Below, piece by piece: positions 22,472 through 35,209 of a stretch of 64,000 bases of DNA (position 1 is its first letter; each line of letters begins with the position of its first letter). The translations under genes and the position numbers were made by a program. A model generated the notes under the pieces. The model did no database searches and was not told where the DNA came from. It saw only the letters and a list, made by a program, of their open reading frames with translations. The DNA comes from Dermacentor variabilis (Eukaryota; Arthropoda; Arachnida; Ixodida; Ixodidae). The stretch lies in assembly GCF_050947875.1 (NCBI RefSeq), contig NC_134568.1, positions 209,963,845-210,027,844 of the forward strand, read 5' to 3'.

Positions 22472-23957
22472 AGGGCCCCTGAAACGGTTCGGACAAATTT
22501 TGTAGACGCGTAGGGTACAGCTTAAGTAGAACATTCGCACCACAATTTAAGTGAAGCGTTACGTATTAATGGAGCTACAAGCGATTAGAAGCTACCCTCC
22601 TCCCTAGCCATGCTTTTCCTCCTCAACTCGCTCGCCGAGCGAGCGGGGCTAAGCTCCGCCTTCACTGGTTCAGCGTCACGATGCGACGTCACATCGTCCA
22701 CTTCCGGTTGTTTTGGAGCCCGCCCCCGCCCGCGCGAGACCGCTCCGCTAGCCGCTTGGCCGTCGTCCCCAAGCGAGAGCTATCGAAGCAGCGTGCGTTG
22801 CGAGCATTCTGTCGTAGCGCCGAACATGTCTTGTATTCCGGTAACCACAGACAAGCTGGTCATTTCGGCAAATGACTGTAGGCATATACTCAAGCTGATG
22901 AAGGAACTTTAGCGTAGACGTACTTGAGCGGCCTGATCGGTCTGCACGGTCCATACACTTGTTGGTGCAGAGCTTAACCAGCCAAACAAAGCGCTAATAT
23001 TGCTCTAACCAAGTGTAAAACATTTAAAACATTTATAAAAACAACGTGTTCATGATTACACTCCTGCGAAAAATACACACCAGCAGCAAAGAAGAATACA
23101 CTTCGTTGCTGCTACTGTGTATGGTTGAGCTCTGTGCCACCAGGTGGCTGCACCATGCAGACCATTCGCATTTGCCCTTCTGCTCATCTCATGGCTCATC
23201 CCGTTACGGCAAAGTCAAGCGGCCAGACTCTGTCCCCTTGCGCTTGCGTTTTTCCTAATACCGGACTCGGGAAACGCTATTGCGTTAGTAATCTTCCGGT
23301 GTAAAGTGACGGCCACAAACGCGCAAATCCTGGCGCCGATCGGATAGCGGCAGTCCGATGCGCAGCAGCCAGTTCGCTCGTACGCTGCCTTGCAGAGGGA
23401 CACGATGTCGCAGCTTGACATATTGCCAGTCGCTACGTTTACAGTCCGCAAGGCAACAAAGTCGAATCATAGTGCTCGCGAAAAGACTGAGACCGACTCT
23501 GACCGCGGAGCTCTCTTCAAAATGGAATACGTTGTAACACAAGCAGACGACACACGCTGTGTGCCGGAAGTGCTTAAGTGTACTGAAAAATTATTCTTGT
23601 GCATTCTCTTTATGTTACTTTCTTTTCATAAAAACAAATTAACTAACATTCCAACTATTACGAAGATCATTTGTTTACCAGAAAATTGGAAAAATTATCG
23701 ACCACGCGCCCTTGTCAGCCAATCGGATAGCTCGCCCCACTGACGTCGTATGGGTGATTCCGGTCATATGGGTAGGGGCGGCTTAAAATTCCGCCGAGCA
23801 GTGTGCTGCGATCGGCAGCGATGTGCATATTTAAAACCTTATAATAAATTACACGCTTTACGCAGAGCACTTAGATGTGTCAATTAATGATCAGAAGGAC
23901 CTACTCTAACGACTCAATACGTTTGTAGAAAATCGTCAAAAGCGTTTCAGGGTCCCT
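22472..23957 (-). mobile_element. Kolobok-like TTAA element with THAP frame, copy A
   Basis: TTAA at 22468-22471 and 23958-23961 flanks inverted ends AGGGCCCCTGAAACGGTT and, reversed, AGGGACCCTGAAACGCTTTT. The minus strand encodes a complete THAP zinc finger (23285-23470). TTAA duplications together with a THAP-bearing protein are a known combination of the Kolobok superfamily. No transposase core was seen, so this is nonautonomous. Copy B in opposite orientation is at 29115-30161, and the interiors match along most of their length. Confidence 0.72.
23285..23470 (-). CDS. THAP-type zinc-finger frame in Kolobok-like element
   Basis: The 61-residue frame starting MIRLCCLADCKRSDWQYVKL carries the C2CH zinc signature of THAP DNA-binding domains: Cys5-x4-Cys10-x41-Cys52-x2-His55, then Phe-Thr-Pro-Glu-Asp-Tyr. 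A conserved tryptophan is at residue 34 (ANWLLRI) and a proline after the first strand at 25. Length and spacing are as in THAP domains. The frame stops immediately after the domain. It could be a first exon of a former transposase, but no GT donor is seen at the end. Whether it is expressed cannot be told. Confidence 0.68.
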   Translation of the reverse strand: MIRLCCLADCKRSDWQYVKLRHRVPLQGSVRANWLLRIGLPLSDRRQDLRVCGRHFTPEDY

Positions 23958-24909
23958 TTAAGTTTGATGAATTTTGGAGTCGGCAACGAATGATACAGTT
24001 TAATGCCACGTCGACGGTATCTTCCCATCGGCCATATGAATTAAGCGAAGCCAGCCATGCTTTCGTGTGCACTCCGCTCCCGCAACTGATAGCGTCGCCT
24101 ACACTGGGACAACTGGGACGACGCAATCTTAAAAAGCGCCAGCAGCGGGTAGTGAATGCTTCGCCTTCCTCTTGCTGCCACGGGTCACCGAAACTCGAGA
24201 TTATGCAATCTCCAGTATTAACGTGGTGCAGAAAGACAACTTACATGATGCCACACCATCTCACCCATCTTTTCCCCTGCTGCAGATTACCTCTAAAGCA
24301 GGGCACATGGCTGCGTATGCACTCAGCTGCGCTTACAGCCATGCGCAGCCACGGCTAAGACACGCTTGTTCGCCTTACCACGAGCTTGCTCCTCTCCCCC
24401 TTTTTCCATTTGCTCGCGCTGGAAGGCGGCACTCTTGAAGCCATAACCTTGTCTCACCCTTGCACACTTTCACTCGCACCTAAAAGGCACAGTGCACTGG
24501 GCAGGATAGGATCTTATCGCACTTAGACTTTATGCGAAACATGATGCGGCTGCACTTTGGGGATCGCTCTTGTGGCGCAAGGTGTGATTTGAGAGGTGCT
24601 TTGCAAACAGCCGCTTGTATTTGACCACCTGGGTCCCCGGAAGTTTATTTGCGGCAGCAGTGAAAGTTCGTTATATTGAAATCGCATACAAACACACTTC
24701 GTTATATTGAGGTTCTAAATACATGGTGTTCTAGGGACAAGAGGGTATGAAAAGTACAATACTTCTTTATAACGAGGATATTGTTATATTGAAGTTTGTT
24801 ATATCGAGATTTAACTGTACTTTGTGGAAAGAATGTTGCATAGTATTAGTTCCTAAGGTGTTGTTATGGTTCAAAACATTGCAGACAAGGTGTTAAAAAT
24901 TTTATGTAA

Positions 24910-24962
24910 GTTAGGGCTGGGCAGCTGATAAATAAACCTTCCATTTAATAAGTAATACTTCG
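24910..24962 (+). repeat. hAT MITE end fragment
   Basis: The sequence TTAGGGCTGGGC at 24910 followed by GATAAATAAACCTTCC resembles the left end of the intact hAT MITE at 54310-54807. The right end is not present nearby. Confidence 0.5.
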
Positions 24963-26095
24963 TTTGCCATGGGTTTCTTTAGCAGTTTAGTTGCTTGAGC
25001 ATCTCATGGCATTAAACTTGACCAAGTAGGTCATATTAAGAAACATAGCCAAAGAAGCCTAGTCACCCTCTTAAAATTTAGTGTGCACTTGCTTGTAGAA
25101 TGTTTCCAAAAAGTTCTTGTGGTAAAGTAATTAACCTTGTATTATGTAATCAATATTTGGACAGAATATCGTCTGGTCAAGTAAAAGTATGTTGAGCAGA
25201 AAATTTTGTTACTGACTAAGTCTAAATGGACATTTTATGTTTACAAGTTTCCTGTGGAACCCTTGTTCATAAGTTTCACTTGGTCAGTGAACACCCAATT
25301 ATTGGCTCAACCAACTTGTATTGCAGCAGGATCTTAAGTGCAGTGAATACTTATGCTTTCTGGGAACACACTCTTAGAGTATATGATAATGATTACAGCC
25401 ATAGCTTCGAAGTGACTTCGGAAGGAAACAAAATGGCAATTGCTTTGTAGATGCGCATCATACTCCGCAAGTATGTTATGCACATTGTTCATGGTCTGTC
25501 ATGGTTGAGCCTACATCTGATCCACCTCCCACCAGCATGTTGTCTCTAGATACATGGCCGGCACTATGGATCCATCCTGGGATTTTTTTTTTTTTTGAAG
25601 ACCAGCTGTTTCTCTACTGTGCCATCCAATGTTACAGTAACACACCAAATGCATGGTTCACACTTTAGAAGCTCTGCATTGGCAAGTTCCAGCAGAAGCA
25701 GTGTCGATGCAGTATGAGGGTACACATAGTGAAACTAATGCTACCGGCTGCATGTCTGCTGCTGAGCTTGGCCCTTATAAACATGCCACAGTGAGAAATT
25801 TGCTAGTGCTGTGTGCGTACCTGTTTCCTGTGAAAGGGCAGCACAGCATTCATCACGTCATAACATGTGGCACCTGACTGACGTCATAGGGCGAACTTTT
25901 TGATTGAGAAGAAATCTGAAAAAACAAACCAAAACTGTCTAATACATAGTGTGCAGTTTTGTTGCTTTGTGGATCTTATACATGCTCATCTGTATATGCA
26001 TAGATTAAATTGCTTAAAGGCTGAAGATTTATCTGGTTATAGATACTATAACAGATATCTATGCCCTGCCTCCTAGTTTGTTTTTTCACTTACTA
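24963..26095 (+). other. MROH1 intron, unannotated part
   Basis: AT-rich intron with a 14-base T run at about 25586. No gene or transposon end was recognised. Confidence 0.45.
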
Positions 26096-26402
26096 CTGAG
26101 CTACTAAAGAGCAGATTGGGTGCGGGAACAAACGCGAGTTAATGACATCTTAGTTGAAATCAAGAAAAAGAAATGGGGGGGGGGGGCATGGGCAGGACAT
26201 GTAAGGAGGAGGGAAGATAACCAATGGTCATTAAGGGTTACAGACTGGATTCAAAGGGAAGCGTAGCAGGGAGTGGCAGAAAGTTAGGTGGGCGGATGAG
26301 ATTAAGAAGTTTGCAGGGATAGCATCGCCACAATTAGTACATGACAGTAGTAGTTGGAAAGGTATGGGAGAGGCTTTTGCCCTTCAGTGGGCGTAGCCAG
26401 GC

Positions 26403-26435
<33 letters not shown>

Positions 26436-26436
26436 C
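26096..26436 (+). mobile_element. RTE LINE 3' end with (GAT)n tail
   Basis: The fragment aligns to the last about 300 bases of the LINE at 5.1-6.3 kb (the EQIG motif, the GHGQDM-like block, WADEIKKFAGIASPQLVHD, GEAFALQWA stop). After the stop, GCTGATGATGATGATGATGA marks the simple-repeat tail by which RTE elements end. A 10-13-base G run at about 26174-26186 interrupts the frame. Confidence 0.82.
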
Positions 26437-28197
26437 TAAGCCATAAGATTTGTCTTCCATTTACTTAATTCAGGTGCGAACATACCACATGTTCCTGTGA
26501 CAGCTGTCTCAGGTCATCAAAAATAGATGATTTGAGACAAAATGATCCTTTTTACTAATCAAGCTTTTTTGCAATAGTAGATGCCAGAATTTACGCAATA
26601 ATCACCAGTTATAGACAAAATTTCACCATCTTTGTATTTAATGACTTTAAGGAGCATAATTGTAGAATTGAAGTCGGCCAGTACTCCAAAGCTACATGCA
26701 ATGCATCGGTGTTCAATTAATCTTTTGGCACTAGAAAAGTGCACTACAACTAAACTTCAGAGTAACAACAATGCATTTCATGGCACGTTTTCAGCCCATA
26801 TTAGCTGCTGCTAGGCGAAATTTTTGCAGAAGGTTGTGCATTGAATAGTGCTAGCTGACTTAAGTTCTTCAGTTACAGCATGCCTCTAAAGTCATTTGCC
26901 AGTTTACATAAAGTTAATTAGTGAAATTTTGTTAATTGTCTTGATGATTATCACACAAATTCTAAATTCTGCCGTTGCAATGAAGTTTGGTAAGCTAAAG
27001 TTATAATTTTGTCTTGAAACCCTTATATTTAATATAGTTCAGCATCTCTACAGTAATATGACCTGCATGACGAAATAATAATTGTGTGCCGGTTCTGTTG
27101 TAAGCTGTGCAGTGTGCAACCTTTACAACGAAGAACAAATGATTTGGAAGGTCCCAAGCACTTTGTTATAAGGGCATTTGACTGTAATCTGAGACAGTCA
27201 TTTTAGCGGCACATACTATGTATACTCTGCTTCTCATATATCAGGCGCAGTGCTGTGGAAGCTACGCATGAAGGTCAGCCACCAAAATTTATCACTGCAT
27301 GCGTTCCATATAAGCTTCGCTGCACACCAGCAGTGCTCGCTCGCACAAGAATGCACGTGAGACTACTGTGGCAGGCTGCAAATAAAAAATGTGAAAAGAA
27401 AAACATAGAAAAGCTAATTGATATAAATTAAGGGGTTAGCAGATGTATAAGTACTTGATTCATTTGTTTCTAAGTGTTAGATCTTCCATTCAGAACTGAG
27501 CATATATAAAGAACACTCAAAAAAAAAAAAAAAAAAAACACGGTCCAAGAACAGGGAACTATTCCTAAGCATGAATGCAGCCACTGCAAAGAGTATTTCT
27601 AGCCTCCAAAGCGCTGCACCTGATGTATTAAACTGAGTATAGTTTCAATCAAAACAAAAAAGAAAACCTGACCAAAAGGATTATCATATTTGTGAACTTG
27701 TAATATCCTCAAGTATCCTCAAACCCGACTTTACTTGTCAATTTGGGTAGGCATGTCAGGAGCACAGCATGAAACTTTAAGCATCTTGCTTTTTTTTTTT
27801 TTCTGATGAGAGAACAGCCAGCCTCTCTTTTCTAACTTTTGGTTTTACATTGATTGACTTTTTTCAAATATTAACAAAACATCTTTGTTGTGAACAGTAA
27901 AAAAACTAAAACTGAAGGGAAATCAGCTAGTATATTGGGTGTATGTGTCCTTTGTTATAATTACTATTTAATGTTTAAAGTAGGGTTAGAACAGTCTATA
28001 CTTGGCCATGTTAATGTATTGATTTCACTGAAGCCTTGTAGTGCTTCGGGTAGGATTGTTTATTTCTGCATGGTTAATGCAAGCAAAGGCATTAGCATTG
28101 TGGCTGTCTAATTATTTAGGCCAGTACAAGCATCAATTATTTAGTTCAATGGGAATACGAAGCAAATAGTAGTAGTAACGAATAAGTTCAAAGCAAA
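26437..28197 (+). other. MROH1 intron with transposon scraps
   Basis: An isolated pogo-type right end (TTATAAGGGCATTTGACTGTA) lies at 27169-27187, but its partner was not found. An A run lies at about 27520-27538 and a T run at about 27790. No gene was recognised. Confidence 0.45.
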
Positions 28198-29114
28198 TAC
28201 ATTTGTACCCACTTATAACGATATAATGATGTGTGACTTATAATGACCACATTTCACAGCATTTACGATCTTCTGACCCTGCCTATTGAAACAGCGTCCA
28301 GATGTAACGAACACTTTCAAAGGCACTGTACTGTTACGATGTACCTTCAAATTTGGCCACTTTAAAGGAAAGATGCACATGAAGTTCTGCAGCATGGAAG
28401 CATGACTGAACTAGTGCGCACGGCAGCAAACCCCCTCCCCACCCACCTCTCCGCTCCAGTTTGACAGCAACGAAGATGTGACCGCCAAGATAACCAAGCG
28501 CTGCATGCGGATTTCAAAAGCCACAAGGAAAGTCTCCTTGCTTTGAACCAAGCTAGAGTAACTGCTTGCAAGGCATGTCTCCAGCATGCTTCAGGGCGAA
28601 GCAATTCAGCATACGGCAGCCATGGCCTCCAAACTCTGAAGCCACAACGGTGGCACGTTAGTGCAGAGTTCTCCATGCGGTACCTTGGTGGCACCATGTG
28701 CAGTCTTGGAAGCTGTGGCAGTGGTACTCTTGCTGCACTCTTGCATGCACTACATTATGTACACTATTTGGGCCAATTTGAACCAACGCCTGCACAAGTG
28801 TTGCTATCGATATTCACACGGCCTCAGTTGGCGTGAATGCAGCACTACGTGCCGGTGCCACGTAAAGTTGCAAAGAGACAGCAGTTACTGTTCATCGATG
28901 CTTTGTTTGCATTCCTTAAGGTTTGATTAACAGTGCAAGGACACCAGAGAGGACAGAAGAGAGAACAGAGTTCTGAAAAGCATGTTTTACCAACAAGCCC
29001 AATCTTGCACCCTTCTTAATTTGATTACGTTGTTGCTGATAACGGTTTGCGATGGCCTGCTACCTTTTGAGCTTCAAACTTTTCTTTCAGAAATGAAAAA
29101 AAAAAAAAACTTAA

Positions 29115-30161
29115 AAGGACCTTGAAACGATTTTGACGATTTTGTGCAAACATGCTGAATTGTTAGAGTAGGTCCTTCTGATCAATAATTGACACATCTA
29201 AGTGCTCCGTGTAAAGTGTGCAATTTATTATAAGGTCTTAAAAATGTACATCGCTGCCAGTCGCAGCACACTGCTCGGCGGAATTTTCAGCCACCCCTAC
29301 CCATATGACATAAATCACCCAATTGACGTCATTAGGGCGAGCTATCTGATTGGCTGCGCAGGGCGCGTCATCGATAATTTTTCCACCTTTATGGTGAACA
29401 AATGATGTTCGTAATAGTTGGAATGTTAGTTCATTTGTTTCTATAAAAAGAAAGTAACAGAAAGAGAATGCACAAGAACAATTTCTCACTACACTTAAGC
29501 ACTTCCAGCATACAGCAAGCATCATCTGCTTGTGTTTCAACATGCTCCGTCTTGATGAGAGCTTCGCGGTCAGTATTGGTCTATCTTTTCGTGAGCACCA
29601 TGAATCGACTTTGTTGCGTTCTGGGCTGGAAGCATAGCGACTGGCAATATGTCAAGCTGTGAAATCGTGTCCCACTGCAAGGCAGCAGACGAACGTAGTG
29701 GCTACAGCGTATCTGACTGTCGCTATCCCATCGGCACCAGAATTTGCGTGTTTGCGGCTGTTCCTTTACACCGGAGGATTACTACCATAATAGCGTTTCG
29801 TGAGTCTGGTATTCGGGTAAACGCAAGCGAGAGGACAGGGCCTGGCCATTTTACCTTGCTGTATCACGGATGAGCAGAAGCACAAACGTGAATGATCTGC
29901 ACTCAACCAAACACAGTAGCAGTAACCGGAAGTAGACGACACGACGTGCCATCATGACGTAGAGCCAGTGAAGGCGGAGCTTAGCCCCGATCACTCGGCA
30001 AACGAGTTGAGGAGAAAATGCATGGCTATGGAGGAGGGCAACTTGTAATCGTCTGTAGCTCTCTTAATATGAGATGCTTTACACAAGTTGTGGTGTGAAT
30101 GATAAACTTTAGCTGTACCCTGCGCGCATGCAAAATTTGCCTAAACCATTTCAGGGGTCCT
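29115..30161 (+). mobile_element. Kolobok-like TTAA element, copy B
   Basis: TTAA at 29111-29114 and 30162-30165 flanks ends AAGGACCTTGAAACGATTTT and, reversed, AGGACCCCTGAAATGGTTTA. Matching blocks to copy A include the AGAAGGACC/GGTCCTTCT segment and the GGCGGAGCTTAGCCCCG / CGGGGCTAAGCTCCGCC segment, in the opposite orientation. It is shorter than copy A by about 440 bases. Confidence 0.72.
29600..29790 (+). pseudogene. THAP frame remnant in copy B
   Basis: The frame starts MNRLCCVLGWKHSDWQYVKL and meets a stop at codon 21. The second zinc cysteine (residue 10) is tryptophan, and several single-base changes separate the rest of the domain, which ends near 29790 in the same CCGGAGGATTACTA block as copy A. 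It confirms that the THAP module belongs to the transposon family and is not a one-off capture. Confidence 0.65.
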
Positions 30162-30720
30162 TTAACTTCACAACTCTCGGCGTGTGCTTGTGGCCGATGC
30201 TGCAGCCGTTACAGCAATACCTTTGCAAAATGCCGGCATGCCATGGTAGTTTCTGTTTCCGGTCAACTAAAACGCTTTGCTAAGGTATGCAGAGTCCACT
30301 GGTGTCCTGCTGATAAGCAAATATATCACAAACTCTCAAAGAAAAAAATGGTAGCGGAAGAGCTCGTAGTTTTGAAATTGCAGGTGATCAGAACCGGCTG
30401 GGCGCCATTTCTTAGGAGCTACTACGCTGCATTTCATTCTTTAGATCGTGTTTTTAAGGGAGACTTGCAGTTAGATGTAGAATAGTGTTGGGAATGAAAC
30501 AAAAATGAAGGTACTGAACATCCTATTTTCTGACCAAAGTACTGTCGAATCGTAACTGCAGATACCAGCTACAGTGTCGTTAAATTTTGCACGTTCTTAA
30601 GGGGAGAGTCCACATATAACAAACTACTGATACAACAACCACTTCTTGCGTAACCATGGAGTCTGTTATAAATGGTTTTGACCGTAGTTCGAATAGTTGT
30701 AGAATTTGCATAAAACATTG

Positions 30721-31770
<1,050 letters not shown>

Positions 31771-31772
31771 TA

Positions 31773-32524
31773 CAGTCGTCGACCGATTTTCCAAACCTCG
31801 TGGGAACTGACAAATAGTCTGAAAAATTCATTTAGCCCAAAAAATAAAATTTATATAAAGCTTAGAGCAGCTTAAAAGATCTCTAATGATGCCCTGCCTC
31901 ATATTACACACTTGTAGGCGATCAGATTTGCTTGGACTTGCGCAAGAGTGACGTCTCCGTATGCAGTCACCAGGAGCGAGCCACATTCCTTCGCACCACT
32001 TGGCTCTCGCGGAGGCACAGTAGGTAGTGCTGAGCATACAAATGTGAAGCCACACGAACATAAAGATGCGACGTCTCCGGGACACACTTGCACTGTGGAC
32101 ACACCACATGCAGATTGGCGACCAAAACTAAAAAAAAATGTGAAAAACGACTGAAAAAAAAGAAACAGAACTGTCTCTAGAAGCGTTTTGTCAGAGAAGT
32201 AAGAGTGGGCGCTGCCTACGAGATCAGAGGATATAGCGCGCGCTCTCTATTGATCATGTGCGCCTCCCAATCTCGGAGGCCATAAAGCAGGCCACTGGAA
32301 GCCAAGCCAGCGGAATATCTAACATGGTGGCCTCCAAGATCAGCTAGCGTTGCTCAGAATGAGCGATTGAATCTGGAAAATCGAACTTTGGGACCTAAAT
32401 ATATTTTTAAAAAATCAGTTGCACGAATGCATTAGCCCTAAGGGAGCCCTAACAGTGCATTTATTAAGTCCAGAATATCCACCAAGTCCAAATTTTTGGA
32501 GTCTGAAAAATCCATCTGAAACTG
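31773..32524. mobile_element. pogo-like element, GACCGATTTTCC subfamily
   Basis: TA (31771-31772) and TA (32525-32526) flank ends CAGTCGTCGACCGATTTTCC and, reversed, CAGTTTCAGATGGATTTTTC. The ends are similar but diverged. The same type of end occurs at 45045-45808. No transposase frame was recognised. Confidence 0.55.
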
Positions 32525-32526
32525 TA

Positions 32527-33277
32527 TATAAAAGGCTGTGTTACTGCCTCAGCTGTTATCGAGAGTTATGGTTTGGTGCCAATAAACATGTATCTCAGAA
32601 AGCCATGAAACCACCTTACCAAAGAAAGTGAGAGGACTGAGGAAATCTTGAAAGGCACAAACTTTCTTAATGGCTGCCATTTTTCTGACATCACGCGCGT
32701 GGATCATATCTGAAAAATTAAGTGAGGCATTGTGTGGCGTCAGAAACTTCAGTTGGCATTATAAATTGGTTCGAGCCATCTTCCTCCTCCTCATTCTATC
32801 CTTTCCCAAGGGCCTGTTTGCCTCACCTCTGCCACAATGAAAGACCGTGTAACTGAGCTTACGTTACAGAGATTGCAGGGCACAGGATCTATGCATAAGT
32901 GTGACACTGCCAGTGTTGCACGTGATAGCTCCATGCATGGTGCAAGCACAGATATGCCAACTACTGCACAATGGTCATCAACATTGCCTGCGTTCGCTAG
33001 CCTGACTAGGGGACTGAGGTGCAGTTGCTATGACTATGTTGCTGTTTGGACCACCAATCTTAGCACTCCTTTGTGAAAAGACACACTTGGACTTCTGCCA
33101 CACTTTCTCTAATGCAATCAGGCTGGCCAGGGCCTCTCCTGAGCTTTCCTTCTTCCATGGAGTAATCGAACAGGCTAAAAAAATTTAATTGGAGACTGTG
33201 AACAAATTTTTCGCCTTTGACTTGTCTTTGCTGTAAGCTGTATGACAGTGCAACTTGTTCACTGAAACTGATGTTTG
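32527..33277 (+). other. MROH1 intron, unannotated part
   Basis: No gene or mobile-element end was recognised. Confidence 0.45.
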
Positions 33278-33279
33278 TA

Positions 33280-33669
33280 CAGGTAACCTCGATATAACTT
33301 ACTTCAATATTAATAAATTCTCAATATATTGAATTATGTAACTTTTTTTACTTTTTGAACATAGAACACCATATGTTATGAATTTCAACATAACGAAGTG
33401 TGTTTATACACAATTTCAGTATAATGAAATTTCACTGCTGCTTTGAAGAAATACTGAGGCAGTAAATTGGCGCTGCTGTGGATGCAGATGACTAAATGAT
33501 TGAATTGCATGCGGCCGCTTGCCAACGCACCACTCAGATCGGACCATTTTGTGCAAGAAAAATGTTTCGGCGACTGTACTTATTTGCACAAAAAGTGGAA
33601 TTTCAATAAACCTAGATTGTGATATAACGAAGTGCCAATTTTACTGACTTCCTTATATCGAGGTTAAAC
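33280..33669. mobile_element. Short pogo-like MITE
   Basis: The ends CAGGTAACCTCGATATAACT and, reversed, AGTTTAACCTCGATATAAGG form inverted repeats next to TA (33278-33279 and about 33670-33671). Internal blocks (AACACCAT, CGAAGTGTGTTTATA, AATTTCACTGCTGC) match, in reverse, the right part of 22284-24817, so it is an internally deleted relative. Confidence 0.7.
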
Positions 33670-33679
33670 TACGTGGTAC

Positions 33680-33960
33680 CCAATTTATATTCGGTCATTT
33701 CGAATATGAAAATTCTTCATACTGAAATTCGAACCGAAGAGTATGTCGAATAGCATAATACTCAATTAAATATTCGCACACGCCTCTAAATATTCTAATA
33801 CAGTCAAACCGGGATATAACAAACACAAACATAAAGAAATAAATCTAAAATTTGGTTGGTCATACACTGATTCAATGGAGTATTCTCCTGCTACAGCGAA
33901 ATTGAAAATGAGGGATCCGACATGATATCAGTTATAGCGAAGGAAATTTTAATTTGCACA
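33680..33960. repeat. Transposon end fragments (hAT-like and pogo-like)
   Basis: AATATTCGCACACGCCTCTA at about 33768-33787 resembles the right end of the hAT-like element at 21807. It is followed by a pogo-type left end TACAGTCAAACCGGGATATA at 33799. Partners for either end were not found. Confidence 0.45.
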
Positions 33961-35035
33961 TGCCTCGAATATATATTCTGGTAACAAAAATGTAAAATAT
34001 AGTTGCTGACCATGTTCTTAGAGCCTCATTTTTCAAATCTGCGTGATTATTTGGGCTTCCCTATGGCACCACCACCCATAGCACCACTATGCAACGGCAA
34101 TAACTGAAATTTCAGATGCTGCACGATGTTTCAGGCATAAAGCATGTATGTGTTGCCGCAAACATGGTGTTCATGAACAAAGTTGCCACCATGTCAAATA
34201 GGCACGTGACCGCAACTTTGGTTGCCAACTCCCGATAAAGTGGCGCTGGTTAAGCCTAGCAGCCTAAACAGTGTGGCCAGCAGGGCAGCTGGTTACAAGC
34301 CCATCACGGGAAGCTCGCCGCCAGCATCATATTTGCCTGATTCCAACATACACTTAACTTTTGCGGTCTTAAATTAAGAAAATAAAAGTCCATCTGAATG
34401 TAACATGCCACCGATTCACAAAAGAAAAATATAGCACACCTACCCCCATGTTCATGATCAGGGAAAAGGTAGGTGCGCAGAATTTACTTTCACGTGCAGA
34501 AATTTTTGTTTCTTTACATAATGAAAACAGCATGTCGTCGTTGCCCTTTGCTCTTCATTGGCCGCAAATACCAAGCACGCAGGGGCGGTACTCTGGAGCG
34601 ATCATTTTTATAGATACTACTACCACTTTTGCGAGACTGCACCAGAAAATTGTCGAAATATGTGTCACTGGCACTGTTCCTGGCACTGTGCACAGATAGC
34701 GAGCTTGGCACAGTGCCGGAAATGGTGGGGCTGATTACGTTGATGCACGTAGTGCCAAGTAGCTTGAAGTCTTGCAAAAGGGATAGTATCTCAGAAATTT
34801 ATTGGCCAAAGATACTGCTCAAGGTCACAGTCGAGCACAAAATGACCAGACTGCAACCTCCACAAAATTATGCTCTGTTGTCATTTGTGATGGTGATGAT
34901 GTTATGTCTGATGGCGCTGCTGGTAGGCTGTTGCCAACGCTGCGAGCAAGGTTTTGGTTTCGTATGCGATTGTAACATGCAGAAAATTTTTGGACCTGTT
35001 TTCTTTGAAAAAAGGTGTGCGCTAGATTCGGGTAA
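33961..35035 (+). other. MROH1 intron before the complete gypsy element
   Basis: No gene or repeat was identified with confidence. Confidence 0.4.
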
Positions 35036-35039
35036 ATAT

Positions 35040-35174
35040 TGTTCTGGATGTAGAATGGATTTATTTACAGTGAAAAGGGTGGAGAAGACATGGGACGATC
35101 CGAAACGGCCGATCACCCAAAAACCTCGTGCCGCTTCTTCTTCATCTTCCACGCTCCTCCGATGCGGTGTTACA
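35040..35174 (-). repeat. 3' LTR of the complete gypsy element
   Basis: The 135-base LTR reads TGTAACACCGCATCG at its start on the minus strand and ends CAGAACA. It is preceded by the purine tract at 35175-35183. Confidence 0.88.
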
Positions 35175-35209
35175 TTTTCCTCTGGGGGAGACGAACCTCA
35201 CCGAGCGAG

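Larger units (their letters stand above)
22284..24817. mobile_element. pogo/Tigger-like element interrupted by a TTAA element
   Basis: TA at 22282-22283 and 24818-24819 flanks ends CAGTTAAACCTCAATATAAT and, reversed, CAGTTAAATCTCGATATAAC. Several ATATTGAAGTT / TTCGTTATATTGA motifs lie near both ends. The element starts 28 bases after the exon D donor. It is split by the THAP-bearing TTAA element at 22472-23957. A 390-bp relative is at 33280-33669. Confidence 0.8.
28200..30684. mobile_element. pogo/Tigger-like element interrupted by a TTAA element
   Basis: TA at 28198-28199 and 30685-30686 flanks degenerate inverted ends. The left end carries ACCCACTTATAACGATA and the right end TTATAAATGGTTTTGACCG, both matching the ends of 18717-20046. 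It contains the Kolobok-like copy B at 29115-30161. The left terminal CAGT has decayed to CATT. Confidence 0.68.
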
